From positions 1,178,001 through 1,242,000 of the forward strand of contig NZ_JALJYF010000001.1 of the NCBI RefSeq assembly GCF_024170465.1: 64,000 bases of DNA, in the 5' to 3' direction. Under the pieces are notes generated by a model. The model had not been told where the DNA came from, searched no databases, and saw nothing but the letters and a program-made list of their open reading frames with translations. This DNA comes from Natronospira proteinivora (lineage in GTDB: Bacteria; Pseudomonadota; Gammaproteobacteria; Natronospirales; Natronospiraceae). A program made the position numbers and the translations under genes. Positions 47,923-56,713 of this stretch are shown piece after piece. Each line of letters starts with the position of its first letter. The first letter of the stretch is position 1.

Positions 47923-49194
47923 TCAACCCTTCGGACGACCAAATCGGCTGAGACGATAGGGCTCAATAGAAACCGGTGGGGGCCCACCCTCGGCTAAATC
48001 GCGCACAATGCGGGCGGTAAAGGCGGCCTGGGTCAGCCCCAAGTGGTGATGACCAAACGCCAGCAGTAGACGGCCATTGGCCCCAATGCGATCAATGACC
48101 GGCAAGCAATCCGGCAGGGTGGGCCGAAACCCCATCCAGGGTTCGGCCTGATCATCATCCAAGTCCCGGGCCAACAGCTGATTGGCATGAGTGCGAAGCA
48201 CCCAGGCGCGGCGCCAGTTGGCGGGGCGCTCCAGACCAGCAAACTCCACGGTACCGGCCAGGCGCAAGCCCCCCTGCATGGGTGTCATGATGAAGCGCCG
48301 TTCCGCCGAAGCAATGGCCATGGGCAGACGATCGCTTTCAGCCGGCAACATCAGGTGATAGCCCCGTTCGGTATCCAGCGGCGGATTGACACCGCTGGCC
48401 TGGCGGACCAGGTTCCGGGAGTGGGCCCCGCAGGCCAGAAGCAGCTGGCTAGCTCGATACGGGCCTTTATCCGTCTCCACCCGGACCGTATCGGCTGAAA
48501 CCGTCAGATCCCCGGCCTCAGCCTGAACAAAACGGGCCCCCTGCTCCCGAGCCGCCACCCAGATATGCTCCAGCAGCATCAGCGGGTCGGCCACATGCCC
48601 GGTGGCGGTGAAATGCAGGGCCCCCAGCACCGAATGGCCCAGCGCCGGGACCCGCTCCCGGGCCTCGTCTCCATCGATGGCCGTCACCGGGATATCGCAT
48701 GCCTGCATTTGTTTCATGGCCCGCTGGAGCTTTCGCTGGGTGGCAGGTCGTTCAAAGACCGTCAGCGATTCCCGACTGCGAATCAGATCCTGGCCGCCGC
48801 TGCGACCCAGCAAGTCTTCCCAGGCGGCCAGGCTGTTGCCACTGAGCTGGGCCAAGCCCTCCATGGTCCGACGCTGCTGTGCCGGGCGCATGTTCAAGAG
48901 CATTCGAAACAACCAGGGGGTGATGCGATGGGCATATCGCCAGTCGATGGCCAGTGGCCCCAAAGGATCCAACAACAGCTTGGGTACCTGCCAGAGAATG
49001 GAGGCATCCGCAACGGGAAAGATCTGTTCGGTGGCCAGATGTCCGGCGTTACCCTGGGAGGCGCCGGCCCCCGGGTACTCTTTATCCATAAGCAAGACTC
49101 GGCGCCCGGCACAACTCAGTTCATAGGCCGCCGTAACCCCGATGATGCCTCCGCCAATAATCACGATATCTTCTAGCTGATCCGTATCGGACAT
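47923..49194 (-). CDS. FAD-dependent D-amino-acid dehydrogenase (DadA-like), probably D-hydroxyproline dehydrogenase
   Basis: 423 residues with the N-terminal FAD motif IIGGGIIGVTAAYELS and the DadA-like GASQGNAGHLA. The C-terminal AFGHHHLGLTQAAFTARIV segment closes the FAD site. It lies 36 bases upstream of the DapA-like lyase on the same strand and divergent from the epimerase gene, so oxidation of cis-4-hydroxy-D-proline to the pyrroline is the likely reaction. Electrons probably pass to the respiratory chain. Confidence 0.83.
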   Translation of the reverse strand: MSDTDQLEDIVIIGGGIIGVTAAYELSCAGRRVLLMDKEYPGAGASQGNAGHLATEQIFPVADASILWQVPKLLLDPLGPLAIDWRYAHRITPWLFRMLLNMRPAQQRRTMEGLAQLSGNSLAAWEDLLGRSGGQDLIRSRESLTVFERPATQRKLQRAMKQMQACDIPVTAIDGDEARERVPALGHSVLGALHFTATGHVADPLMLLEHIWVAAREQGARFVQAEAGDLTVSADTVRVETDKGPYRASQLLLACGAHSRNLVRQASGVNPPLDTERGYHLMLPAESDRLPMAIASAERRFIMTPMQGGLRLAGTVEFAGLERPANWRRAWVLRTHANQLLARDLDDDQAEPWMGFRPTLPDCLPVIDRIGANGRLLLAFGHHHLGLTQAAFTARIVRDLAEGGPPPVSIEPYRLSRFGRPKG

Positions 49195-49295
49195 GGTTTC
49201 TTGTTTTCCTGATCAATTGAAAGCCAACCGCCACTTGCTCCGACCACGGTCAGCTGTAATCCTACCGCCCTGGCTCACACAATCCGACCCCGACC

Positions 49296-50297
49296 ATGAA
49301 ACTAGGCACTTTCTTCTGCATCGACGCCCATACCTGCGGTAATCCGGTCCGACTGGTGACCAGCGGCTATCCGAACCTTCGGGGCCGGACCATGAGCGAA
49401 AAACGCCAGGATTTCCTGGCCCATCATGACTGGATTCGCCAGTCCCTGATGTTTGAGCCCCGGGGCCATGCCGTGATGTCCGGTTCCCTGCTGCTGCCGC
49501 CCTGCTCCGATGATACCGATGCCTCGGTACTGTTCATCGAAACCAGTGGCTGTCTGCCCATGTGCGGTCACGGGACCATCGGCACCATCACCGCCGGCAT
49601 CGAATCCGGCCTGCTCAAGCCCCGAATCCCGGGCCGGGTCAGTCTTGATGTCCCGGCCGGCCGGGTGGATGCCGAGTACTGGATGGAAGACGAACGGGTG
49701 GATAGCGTCCGGATTCGCAATGTGGCCAGCTATCTGGCCCATCGCGATGTGCCCATCCAGGTTGAAGGCCTGGGCGAGCTGCGGGTGGATATCGCCTACG
49801 GCGGCAACTTCTACGCCATCGTCGAACCTCAAGCCAACTGGGCGGGCCTGGATCGGATGAGCGCTGACGAGATCCTGCATTTCTCACCGCTCGTCCGCCA
49901 GGCGGCCCATGAGGCCGTGGAGTGCGTGCACCCGGATGACCCCACGGTCAGCGGCGTTTCCCACACCATGTGGACGGACGCTCCGCGTGCCGAGGGGGCC
50001 CACGCCCGTAATGCGGTCTTCTACGGTGAACGGGCCATTGACCGTTCACCCTGCGGTACCGGCACCAGCGCGCGGATGGCCCAACTGGCCGCCCGCGACC
50101 GATTGCAGCCCGGCGAGGACTTTGTTCATGAAAGCATCATCGGCAGCCTTTTTCACGGCCGGATCGAGGACAGCACCCGGGTGGGTGAACACCCCGCCAT
50201 CATTCCCAGCGTGAAAGGCTGGGCCCGGATCACCGGCCACAACACCATTTTCGTGGATGACAGCGACCCTTTCTGGCAGGGCTTCGAGGTCCGCTAA
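49296..50297 (+). CDS. 4-Hydroxyproline 2-epimerase (proline racemase family)
   Basis: 333 residues of the proline racemase fold. Both catalytic cysteines are present: Cys90 in LPMCGHGTIG and Cys253 in DRSPCGTGTSAR, which separates epimerases/racemases from the dehydratases that have Thr in place of the second or first cysteine. With the divergent dehydrogenase-lyase pair it forms the start of trans-4-hydroxy-L-proline catabolism, a collagen-derived or plant-derived nutrient. Divergent 101-bp spacing suggests a shared control region; no regulator gene is seen. Confidence 0.87.
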   Translation: MKLGTFFCIDAHTCGNPVRLVTSGYPNLRGRTMSEKRQDFLAHHDWIRQSLMFEPRGHAVMSGSLLLPPCSDDTDASVLFIETSGCLPMCGHGTIGTITAGIESGLLKPRIPGRVSLDVPAGRVDAEYWMEDERVDSVRIRNVASYLAHRDVPIQVEGLGELRVDIAYGGNFYAIVEPQANWAGLDRMSADEILHFSPLVRQAAHEAVECVHPDDPTVSGVSHTMWTDAPRAEGAHARNAVFYGERAIDRSPCGTGTSARMAQLAARDRLQPGEDFVHESIIGSLFHGRIEDSTRVGEHPAIIPSVKGWARITGHNTIFVDDSDPFWQGFEVR

Positions 50298-50387
50298 GTC
50301 CCCTAAAACGGATCCTTTCATGCCCTTGGTGTTCACTTGTCATTTTAAAATCCAACACGAAGGGCACGAAGGTTTTTAATGGCTGCC

Positions 50388-50469
50388 GTAGGAGCGAATT
50401 TATTCGCGAATGAGCCTGAAACCGCCTTCATTTCCTCCGATAACCAATCGCGGATGAATCCGCTCCTAC
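50388..50469. repeat. REPIN copy 2 and surrounding repeat block
   Basis: Arms GTAGGAGCGAATTTATTCGC and its counterpart ending GCTCCTAC at 50469. Flanking CTTCGTG-type sequence lies on both sides (about 50318-50375 and 50500-50550), in inverted orientation, so the REPIN is nested in an outer inverted repeat. This fills the 275-bp gap 50298-50572; no gene seen. Confidence 0.85.
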
Positions 50470-50572
50470 GGTGCCTCGGCTGTGGCCCCACCCCACAAAA
50501 CCTTCGTGCCCTTCTGCCGTTCTTCGTGCCCTTCGTGTTGGCTTTTTAAGACATCGGCCCAGGAAAGACCCA

Positions 50573-51769
50573 CTACCCCGGTCGGCCATCGGCGCGGGGG
50601 CTGGTGAGGATGGGTAGATAGGCGATGGCAAAGATCAGCCAGGCCAGGATCCAGAAAAGCGCTGAGCTGCCAAATAACCATTGCATGGGGATGGGCGTCG
50701 AAAAGCCGGTCATCAGCCGCAGTACCGCCGCCAGAGTGACCAGTACAAACGCTACCGTAATCCACGCCGTCGCCTGAATCGGGCGGCCCGTATGCCCCAA
50801 GGAAACCCGTGCCAGCATGCCCAGGCCCAGGGCACCCAAGGCCCCCACGCTGACCGCATGCCCGGCCGTGGAGTAAGGCGTCCAGTCAAAGGCCAGACTC
50901 CCGGCGCGCAAGAAAAGGGAAACGGCCAGCCAGAGATAGCCCAGGTGCAGAATCCACAGCATGGGTTCCGGCCACGTCCCCCAGCTACGCCAGAGGGTCA
51001 GCTGCATCATCAACAGCACCGCAGCCCCCACCATCAAGGGAATGGCCATCACATTGAAGCCCAGATGATAGGCCGCCAGACCACCAAGAATGGTTATCGG
51101 TGCCGCCACGACCATACTCGCAGACCGCCGAACCGCCAGGTGGGGCAAGCGCCGTTCCGTGAAGAAAGGAATAATGCGTTGGCCCATAACCACCATGAGC
51201 AGCAACATCAAGTCCAGGCCACTGCGCATCATGGCAAAACGCCATTCCGGCAGCACCCCCAAAGCCGACAACTGAAAGACGGTGGCGGCCAATGCCACGC
51301 CGCCGAGAATGGGAATAAAGCGGTAATTGCGGCGATTACCGGCACGCAGCAGGCTGAGACTCAGCAGAAGCGTCGCCCCCCAGAGTGCGACTCCATCCCC
51401 AAGCAGCACCAGCGCCAGTGGGATGAGCTCGGGCAGAAAACCACCCAAGCGGGCCAGCAGCCAGCCAAGGAAGAGAACCAGGGTCGGCCCTGGCGAGGCA
51501 ACGGTCCGGCCAATCCAGTTAGCGGAAGCGGTCAGCAGAAAACCGATCACAATGGCCCCGGCGAAACCGAACACCATGTGGTAGCCATGCCAGAGAAAGG
51601 GATTCCCCGACAGATTCATGCTGCCACTGGCCAGCATGCCGCCCCACCAGGCCCCGTGGAAAACAGCGAACCAGGCCGCGGCCAGAAAGAATACCCGGAA
51701 TGGCTGATGAAACAGCACGGGCCAGGGCATACCCCGGGTCCTCGCGTCCATGGATGGGGTGCTGCTCAT
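50573..51769 (-). CDS. nnrS: NnrS family heme-copper membrane protein, copy 1
   Basis: 398 residues with about 12 hydrophobic helices. NnrS-type features are LFHQPFRVFFLAAAW at the N terminus, the WHGYHMVFGFAGAIVIGFLLTA helix (read in parts) and VMGQRIIPFFTERRL. NnrS proteins are induced with denitrification and protect against nitrosative stress. The ATG at 51769 has GGGAGA before it. A degenerate Dnr box lies 72 bases upstream. A second nnrS gene is nearby. Confidence 0.9.
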   Translation of the reverse strand: MSSTPSMDARTRGMPWPVLFHQPFRVFFLAAAWFAVFHGAWWGGMLASGSMNLSGNPFLWHGYHMVFGFAGAIVIGFLLTASANWIGRTVASPGPTLVLFLGWLLARLGGFLPELIPLALVLLGDGVALWGATLLLSLSLLRAGNRRNYRFIPILGGVALAATVFQLSALGVLPEWRFAMMRSGLDLMLLLMVVMGQRIIPFFTERRLPHLAVRRSASMVVAAPITILGGLAAYHLGFNVMAIPLMVGAAVLLMMQLTLWRSWGTWPEPMLWILHLGYLWLAVSLFLRAGSLAFDWTPYSTAGHAVSVGALGALGLGMLARVSLGHTGRPIQATAWITVAFVLVTLAAVLRLMTGFSTPIPMQWLFGSSALFWILAWLIFAIAYLPILTSPRADGRPG

Positions 51770-51840
51770 GTCATTTCTCCCGTCCCGATGTTGGGAATTG
51801 GCGCAGCCCGGAGTCTGCACCGAAAAGGCCGAGAGAAAAC

Positions 51841-51854
51841 ATGACCGGGATCAA
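51841..51854. promoter_or_regulatory. Degenerate Dnr/FNR-type box between nnrS1 and fabA
   Basis: ATGAC-CGGG-ATCAA has one mismatch to TTGAC-N4-ATCAA. It lies 72 bases before nnrS1 and 95 before fabA, which are divergent. A weak -10 candidate for nnrS1 is the minus-strand CAGACT at 51818-51813. Confidence 0.5.
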
Positions 51855-51948
51855 AGAATTGACGCCAAGGACGGTATTGGCCACCATACCCCGCTTGAAC
51901 CGGGCCCCAATGGCCCGCTCGGCAACCCATAGCCATTGAGACCGACCC

Positions 51949-52464
51949 ATGAGTGAACGCCCCAACAGCCTGGATTATGATCAGTTGATTGAATGCGCCG
52001 AAGGCAAGATGTTCGGCCCCAAAAACGGGCGCCTGCCCCTGCCCCCCATGCTCATGTTCGACCGGATTGACGAAATCCGTGACGAGGGCGGGGAATACGG
52101 CAAGGGCATTATTCGCGCCACCTTGAACATCAATCCCGACCTCTGGTTCTTCCAGTGTCATTTCAAGGACGATCCGGTCATGCCGGGCTGCCTGGGCCTG
52201 GATGCGCTTTGGCAGCTAGTGGGCTTTTACCTGGTCTGGGAAGGCAATCCGGGGCGGGGTCGCGCCCTGGGCGTTGGCGAGGTGAAATTCACCGGCCAGG
52301 TGATGCCCGACGCCAAGGTGGTGGAATACCGCATCGATATGCGCCGGGTAATCCGCCGGGGCCTGAACATGGCCATCGCCGATGGCCAAATGAGCGTGGA
52401 TGGCGAGGTGATCTACACCGCCAAGAACCTGCGCGTGGGCCTGTTCGGGGCTGACGAGGTCTGA
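51949..52464 (+). CDS. fabA: 3-Hydroxydecanoyl-[acyl-carrier-protein] dehydratase/isomerase
   Basis: 171-residue hot-dog enzyme; dehydrates 3-hydroxyacyl-ACP and isomerises trans-2- to cis-3-decenoyl-ACP, the oxygen-independent route to unsaturated fatty acids. Catalytic His is in [21 protein letters not shown], whose Asp is also catalytic. Length equals E. coli FabA. The usual partner fabB is not adjacent. Its setting among anaerobic-respiration genes, next to a Dnr-like box, is unusual. Confidence 0.95.
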   Translation: MSERPNSLDYDQLIECAEGKMFGPKNGRLPLPPMLMFDRIDEIRDEGGEYGKGIIRATLNINPDLWFFQCHFKDDPVMPGCLGLDALWQLVGFYLVWEGNPGRGRALGVGEVKFTGQVMPDAKVVEYRIDMRRVIRRGLNMAIADGQMSVDGEVIYTAKNLRVGLFGADEV

Positions 52465-52530
52465 TACCACTCCCTGGTCTCCGTCTCCCTCCTTCAAACT
52501 AGGTGGCATTGGTCCGCTTGATTTTTAATA

Positions 52531-52820
52531 CGGAGATCACGGAGGGACACGGAGTTGCTGTAGGAGCGAATTTATTCGCGATTGGGCTCTAAGCCGCCAT
52601 CGTGCCATCCGGTAGCCAATCGCGGATGAATCCGCTCCTACGATTTGAATGATCGGCTCCTCCCTGAACCTCGCCCCTTCGGGGCCTTCCGCGTTTCGGA
52701 AGTTCAAAAGCGTTCCATACGCTTTTGTCTTGCCGCGAGTTGGTCTTTCCCGAGCCCCGTCGCGCCAGGAATGGCGCTCCCACAGAACACCCTTCTTCAC
52801 CCTCCTCCGTGATCTCCGTG
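52531..52820. repeat. Composite repeat block with outer CACGGAG inverted repeat and REPIN copy 3
   Basis: A perfect 16-bp outer inverted repeat (ACGGAGATCACGGAGG at 52531-52546, complement at 52805-52820) encloses a REPIN (52560-52641) and a GCGCCAGGAATGGCGC palindrome near 52765. CTTCGTG-type sequence follows at about 52868-52902. This is the main content of the 472-bp gap 52465-52936; no gene is evident. Confidence 0.82.
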
Positions 52821-52936
52821 TCAAAACCCAAAGGCACTAAATACCGCCCAGACCAAGCAGTTACCCCCTTCGTGCCCTCCTGCCTTTCTTCGTGTCCTTC
52901 GTGTCCGAATTTCAAATAGACAAAACCCCACCAAGC

Positions 52937-54139
52937 TCAATCCCGCCGATGCTGTAGAAGCTTGGGCGCAAAGCCCAGAGTGAAAATCAAAAAGGCCAGA
53001 ATCCAGGCGATGGCCGAGAGGCTGTAACCCCATTGGGGCGGCATGATGGCCGGCCAGGCGGCCAGCAGGCGGGGGATGGCGGCAAGGGCTATCAGCGCAA
53101 AGGCAGGCACCAGCCAAAGGGGCGCGCGGATCTCATGGCCGCCATGCCCCTGGGTGACCCGGGCCATCATTCCCAGGGTCAGGCAGCCCATGCCACCGAC
53201 CGTGATCGCATGGACAGTATCTGAGAAGGCCATCCAGTCCCAGGCAAGGGAGCCGCCCCGGAGAAACAGGGCCAGCCCCAGCCAGAAATACCCCAGATGA
53301 AGGATCCAGAGCATGGGGTGCCGCCGGGTGCCCCAGGGCGACCAATAGAACAGACGAGCCATGAGAAAGCAGCCCGCGAACCAGCTGAACATGGCGGCCA
53401 CCCCACCCGGAACCAGCCAGGTAAGGACCACCGAAATCACGACGAAGGCGGTGGCGTAAAAACCCAGCCAGTCGGGATCCATCACATCCAGGTTGGGGAG
53501 CTTGCGCTGGGTAAAAAAGGGAATCACCCGCCCGCCCATGATGACCATCAGGATCAGTACCAGATCCACCGCAGCCCGCAACAGCCAATCCTGCCAGTGA
53601 GGAATCACCTCGATAAAGGACAGCTGTACCAGAATCGCCGCCAAAGCCAGGCCACCGGTAATGGGCAGAAAGCGCAGATTGCGCCGATTCCCACTCAACC
53701 ACAAAACTCTGGCCAGGGCGAGCGTCAAGCCACCCAGCACCAGGCCGTCACCGATCAGCACCAGCAGGGGTGACAGTCCCAACAAGGCGGCCAACCGGGC
53801 CAGTAACCAAGCCAAAAACAAGAACAGCAATCCCGGTGCATTGACGCTGCGATATCCGGTCCAGTTCTCCGAAGCGGTCAGAATGAAACCGCAAATTACT
53901 GCAGCGGCAAAGCCAAACAATAACTCATAGCCATGCCAGGCAAAGGAAATCGGAGCGGGTATCGTCCACAGACCCTGGAGATGGGCCAGCCACAGCAGCA
54001 TATGGATGACCGCATACGCAGCGGCGCCCAGAAAGAACAAACGATAAGGCTGTCTCAAAACGGAATGCATAAAGGGTTTCCCGGCACGGGCAGTGAACAC
54101 CTTGACCACCGTCAAGGACGACAACAGGCTCATCAACAT
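52937..54139 (-). CDS. nnrS: NnrS family heme-copper membrane protein, copy 2
   Basis: 400 residues from the start at 54139, with about 12 membrane helices and the same landmarks as copy 1: RQPYRLFFLGAAAY, WHGYELLFGFAAAVICGFIL and VIMGGRVIPFFTQRKLPNL (read in parts). AGAGG lies 6 bases before the ATG at 54139; an internal ATG at 54070 with GGGAAA upstream would remove 23 residues and leave the Dnr box outside the gene, so the start is uncertain. The copies are clearly diverged, not a recent duplication. Confidence 0.88.
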   Translation of the reverse strand: MLMSLLSSLTVVKVFTARAGKPFMHSVLRQPYRLFFLGAAAYAVIHMLLWLAHLQGLWTIPAPISFAWHGYELLFGFAAAVICGFILTASENWTGYRSVNAPGLLFLFLAWLLARLAALLGLSPLLVLIGDGLVLGGLTLALARVLWLSGNRRNLRFLPITGGLALAAILVQLSFIEVIPHWQDWLLRAAVDLVLILMVIMGGRVIPFFTQRKLPNLDVMDPDWLGFYATAFVVISVVLTWLVPGGVAAMFSWFAGCFLMARLFYWSPWGTRRHPMLWILHLGYFWLGLALFLRGGSLAWDWMAFSDTVHAITVGGMGCLTLGMMARVTQGHGGHEIRAPLWLVPAFALIALAAIPRLLAAWPAIMPPQWGYSLSAIAWILAFLIFTLGFAPKLLQHRRD

Positions 54140-54142
54140 ACT
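54102..54142 (+). promoter_or_regulatory. Dnr/FNR-type promoter of ubiU
   Basis: TTGAC-CACC-GTCAA (54102-54115) is centred about 41 bases before the start expected from CATACT (54137-54142), class II spacing. The box falls inside the longest nnrS2 reading frame. Confidence 0.65.
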
Positions 54143-54174
54143 CTGCCTCTCTCATTCAGTCGAGGGAGTGTGTC

Positions 54175-55170
54175 ATGGACCTGGTCTGCCCGGCAGGCAG
54201 TTTGCCCGCCCTCAAGGCTGCCGTGAATGCCGGGGCGGATGTGGTGTATCTGGGGCTCAAGGATGCCACCAATGCCCGTCATTTCGCGGGGCTGAATTTC
54301 ACGCCCAAACGCATTCGCGAAGCCGTGGCCTACGCCCACGCCCGAGGCAGCAAGGTGTATATGGCCATCAACACCTATGCCGACCCTGCTGGCGTTGCGC
54401 GTTGGCGCAATGCCGTGGATCAGGCCGCCGATCTGGGAGCCGACACCCTGATTCTGGCGGACACCGGGGTGCTGGACTATGCCGCCCGCAAACATCCCGA
54501 CCTGCCCCGGCATCTGTCGGTACAGGCTTCGGCCACCACCCGCCAGGCCCTGGACTTCTACCATCGTCACTTCGGCATCCGGCGCGCTGTCCTGCCCCGG
54601 GTACTGGCGGTTCAGCAGGTCCGGGCCCTGGCCGCCGACACGCCGGTGGAACTGGAAGTCTTTGCCTTCGGCAGTCTCTGCATCATGGCCGAGGGTCGCT
54701 GCCAACTCTCCTCCCATGTCACTGGCCAGTCCCCTAATATGGCCGGGGTCTGCTCCCCCGCCGCCCATGTCCGCTGGCAGGAAGAGGGGGACATTCTGAA
54801 ATCCCGACTCAATGAAAAGCTCATCGACCGTTTCGAAAAGCAGGAACGGGCCGGCTACCCCACCCTCTGTAAGGGCCGCTTCCTGACCAACGGACAACGC
54901 CACCATGCCCTTGAGGCCCCCACCAGCCTCAATACCACCGAATTATTGCCGGAGCTCAAGGCCATGGGGATTGCCGCGGTCAAGATTGAGGGCCGTCAGC
55001 GCAGTCCAGCCTATGTGCAGGCGGTGACGCGAGTCTGGCGAGAACTGCTGGATTCCCTGGATCGCAATCCGGAGGGCTTCAAGCCGGCTCCGGAGGGACA
55101 AAAAACCCTGTCCCGGCTTTCGGAAGGCAGCCAGACTACCCTGGGTGCCTATGCCAGAACCTGGCAGTAA
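54175..55170 (+). CDS. ubiU: Oxygen-independent ubiquinone hydroxylase subunit UbiU (U32 family)
   Basis: 331 residues of the U32 peptidase-like family. Cys169, Cys176, Cys193 and Cys232 occur at the same positions as the [4Fe-4S] ligands of E. coli UbiU. With UbiV it hydroxylates the ubiquinone ring using prephenate as oxygen donor, so that ubiquinone can be made without oxygen. GAGGGAG precedes the ATG. ubiV follows after 28 bases and ubiT lies 2.7 kb away under its own Dnr-type box. Confidence 0.94.
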   Translation: MDLVCPAGSLPALKAAVNAGADVVYLGLKDATNARHFAGLNFTPKRIREAVAYAHARGSKVYMAINTYADPAGVARWRNAVDQAADLGADTLILADTGVLDYAARKHPDLPRHLSVQASATTRQALDFYHRHFGIRRAVLPRVLAVQQVRALAADTPVELEVFAFGSLCIMAEGRCQLSSHVTGQSPNMAGVCSPAAHVRWQEEGDILKSRLNEKLIDRFEKQERAGYPTLCKGRFLTNGQRHHALEAPTSLNTTELLPELKAMGIAAVKIEGRQRSPAYVQAVTRVWRELLDSLDRNPEGFKPAPEGQKTLSRLSEGSQTTLGAYARTWQ

Positions 55171-55198
55171 TGAAACAACTTGGATCAGGAGGGTTTGA

Positions 55199-56071
55199 AT
55201 GCGCATCAGCTTGGGACCGGTATTGTATTTCTGGCCGCGGGATAAGGTCTTTGACTTTTATCGGCAGGCGGCGGATTGGCCCGTGGAACGGATTTATCTG
55301 GGCGAGACCGTCTGTTCCAAGCGCCGGGAACTGCAACTGGACGACTGGCTGGAGATCGGCGCTGAGCTTACCGAGGCCGGCAAAGAAGTTCTGCTGTCAT
55401 CATTGACCCTGATTGAAGCCCGTTCCGAGGCCGGTGTGCTTAAGCGCCTCTGTGACAGCGGTGTCCGCATTGAGGCCAATGACTATTCCGCCGTGGCCAT
55501 GGCTGAAGAACGGGGCCTGCCCTTTGTCGGCGGTCACAGCCTCAATCTCTACAATCGGCCCGCCATTGACGTGCTCAAGCGTGCCGGTATGTTCGCCTGG
55601 GTGCCGCCACTGGAAATGAACCGGGAACAACTGGCCCAGGTTATTGAAATCGACCCCGGCATCGAGACCGAGGTCTTCGCCTTCGGTCGCATGCCCCTGG
55701 CCTGGTCGGCCCGCTGCTTTGCCGCCCGTGCCCATAACCGGCCCAAGGACGACTGCGGCTTTGTCTGCATGGACTACCCGGACGGCCTCAGCCTGAAAAC
55801 CCAGGAAGAAGAAGACTTCCTCGTGATCAACGGCATTCAGACCCAATCCCATCAATGCTTAAATCTTATCCAACACCTACCAGAACTAAACCGCATGGGT
55901 GTGAACTGGATTCGACTGAGCCCTCAGTCCCGATATATGAATGAGATCGTAAAGTGCTGGCAGCAGGCTATTGATGGTGACATTACAATGAAGCTTGAGA
56001 CCCAATGGTTGCCTGGCGCCCCCGTTGACGGATACTGGCGGGGAATGCCCGGGATGACGGCAAGTCTCTGA
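55199..56071 (+). CDS. ubiV: Oxygen-independent ubiquinone hydroxylase subunit UbiV (U32 family)
   Basis: 290 residues. Cluster cysteines Cys39, Cys173, Cys186 and Cys190 reproduce the 13- and 4-residue spacing of E. coli UbiV (ARCFAARAHNRPKDDC and GFVC). UbiV pairs with UbiU for anaerobic ring hydroxylation. AGGAGG lies before the ATG. It is followed by a DUF3565 gene and a small exported protein in the same direction. Confidence 0.94.
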   Translation: MRISLGPVLYFWPRDKVFDFYRQAADWPVERIYLGETVCSKRRELQLDDWLEIGAELTEAGKEVLLSSLTLIEARSEAGVLKRLCDSGVRIEANDYSAVAMAEERGLPFVGGHSLNLYNRPAIDVLKRAGMFAWVPPLEMNREQLAQVIEIDPGIETEVFAFGRMPLAWSARCFAARAHNRPKDDCGFVCMDYPDGLSLKTQEEEDFLVINGIQTQSHQCLNLIQHLPELNRMGVNWIRLSPQSRYMNEIVKCWQQAIDGDITMKLETQWLPGAPVDGYWRGMPGMTASL

Positions 56072-56107
56072 ACAGAAGGACAGGCAGAGCAACTGCACGG
56101 ATGAGAG

Positions 56108-56338
56108 ATGACTCAATCCAAGACTGATAATCAGCGCCCACCTCGGGCCATTATCGGCTTCCATCGTGACGAGGAAGACCATTGGGTGGCAGACCTGATA
56201 TGCGGCCATACGCAGCATGTCAGACACCTGCCGCCGTGGATCAACCGTCCCTGGGTGATGACGGAAGCCGGTCGAGCTCGAATGATGGGTTATCGCCTTC
56301 GCTGCAAACAATGCCTGGACGAGGGAAAAACCGGATGA
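56108..56338 (+). CDS. DUF3565 domain-containing small protein
   Basis: 76 residues with the DUF3565 pattern: AIIGFHRDEEDHWVADLICG, HTQHVRHLPPW and RLRCKQCLDEG. The Cys/His content (CGH...C..C) suggests a metal site. The frame lies 36 bases after ubiV and likely belongs to that transcript. Function unknown. Confidence 0.82.
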   Translation: MTQSKTDNQRPPRAIIGFHRDEEDHWVADLICGHTQHVRHLPPWINRPWVMTEAGRARMMGYRLRCKQCLDEGKTG

Positions 56339-56373
56339 AACATAGCATAAGACACTGGAAGAGGAGATTGGGT

Positions 56374-56673
56374 ATGAAACCGATATGGATGACAACCCTA
56401 ATTTTCCTGGCTTTGCTGCTGAATTCACCGCTTCATGCCGAAGAGGCAGAAAGCTGGCTGCCCAGTCTGCAGACCCAAACACCGGAAGAAGGATTCCAGT
56501 TGGCGCTGACACTGGCCCGCAAGGGGGTGACCGAGACCCAGGGGGACCCAGAAGTTCTGCACGGGGAGCGTCCGAAATATTCGCAGGACGCGGAAAGCCT
56601 GATTGCGGCTTCCCAGGTGGTGGCCACCCACTTCCAGACCATTGCCGCAGCCAATGACTACTGGCGGGATTGA
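56374..56673 (+). CDS. Small exported hypothetical protein
   Basis: 99 residues from the ATG at 56374, preceded by GAGGAG. Residues 1-22 are a signal peptide (LIFLALLLNSPLHA, cleavage after HAEEA-like A). The mature part is short, polar and helical, ending AAANDYWRD. An earlier start at 56335 overlaps the DUF3565 stop but gives an extra basic stretch. Family not recognised; a periplasmic role linked to anaerobic growth is only suggested by position. Confidence 0.65.
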   Translation: MKPIWMTTLIFLALLLNSPLHAEEAESWLPSLQTQTPEEGFQLALTLARKGVTETQGDPEVLHGERPKYSQDAESLIAASQVVATHFQTIAAANDYWRD

Positions 56674-56713
56674 TGGCGTTGTTACCTAGCAACGGGCAAG
56701 ACTACAACGGCAG

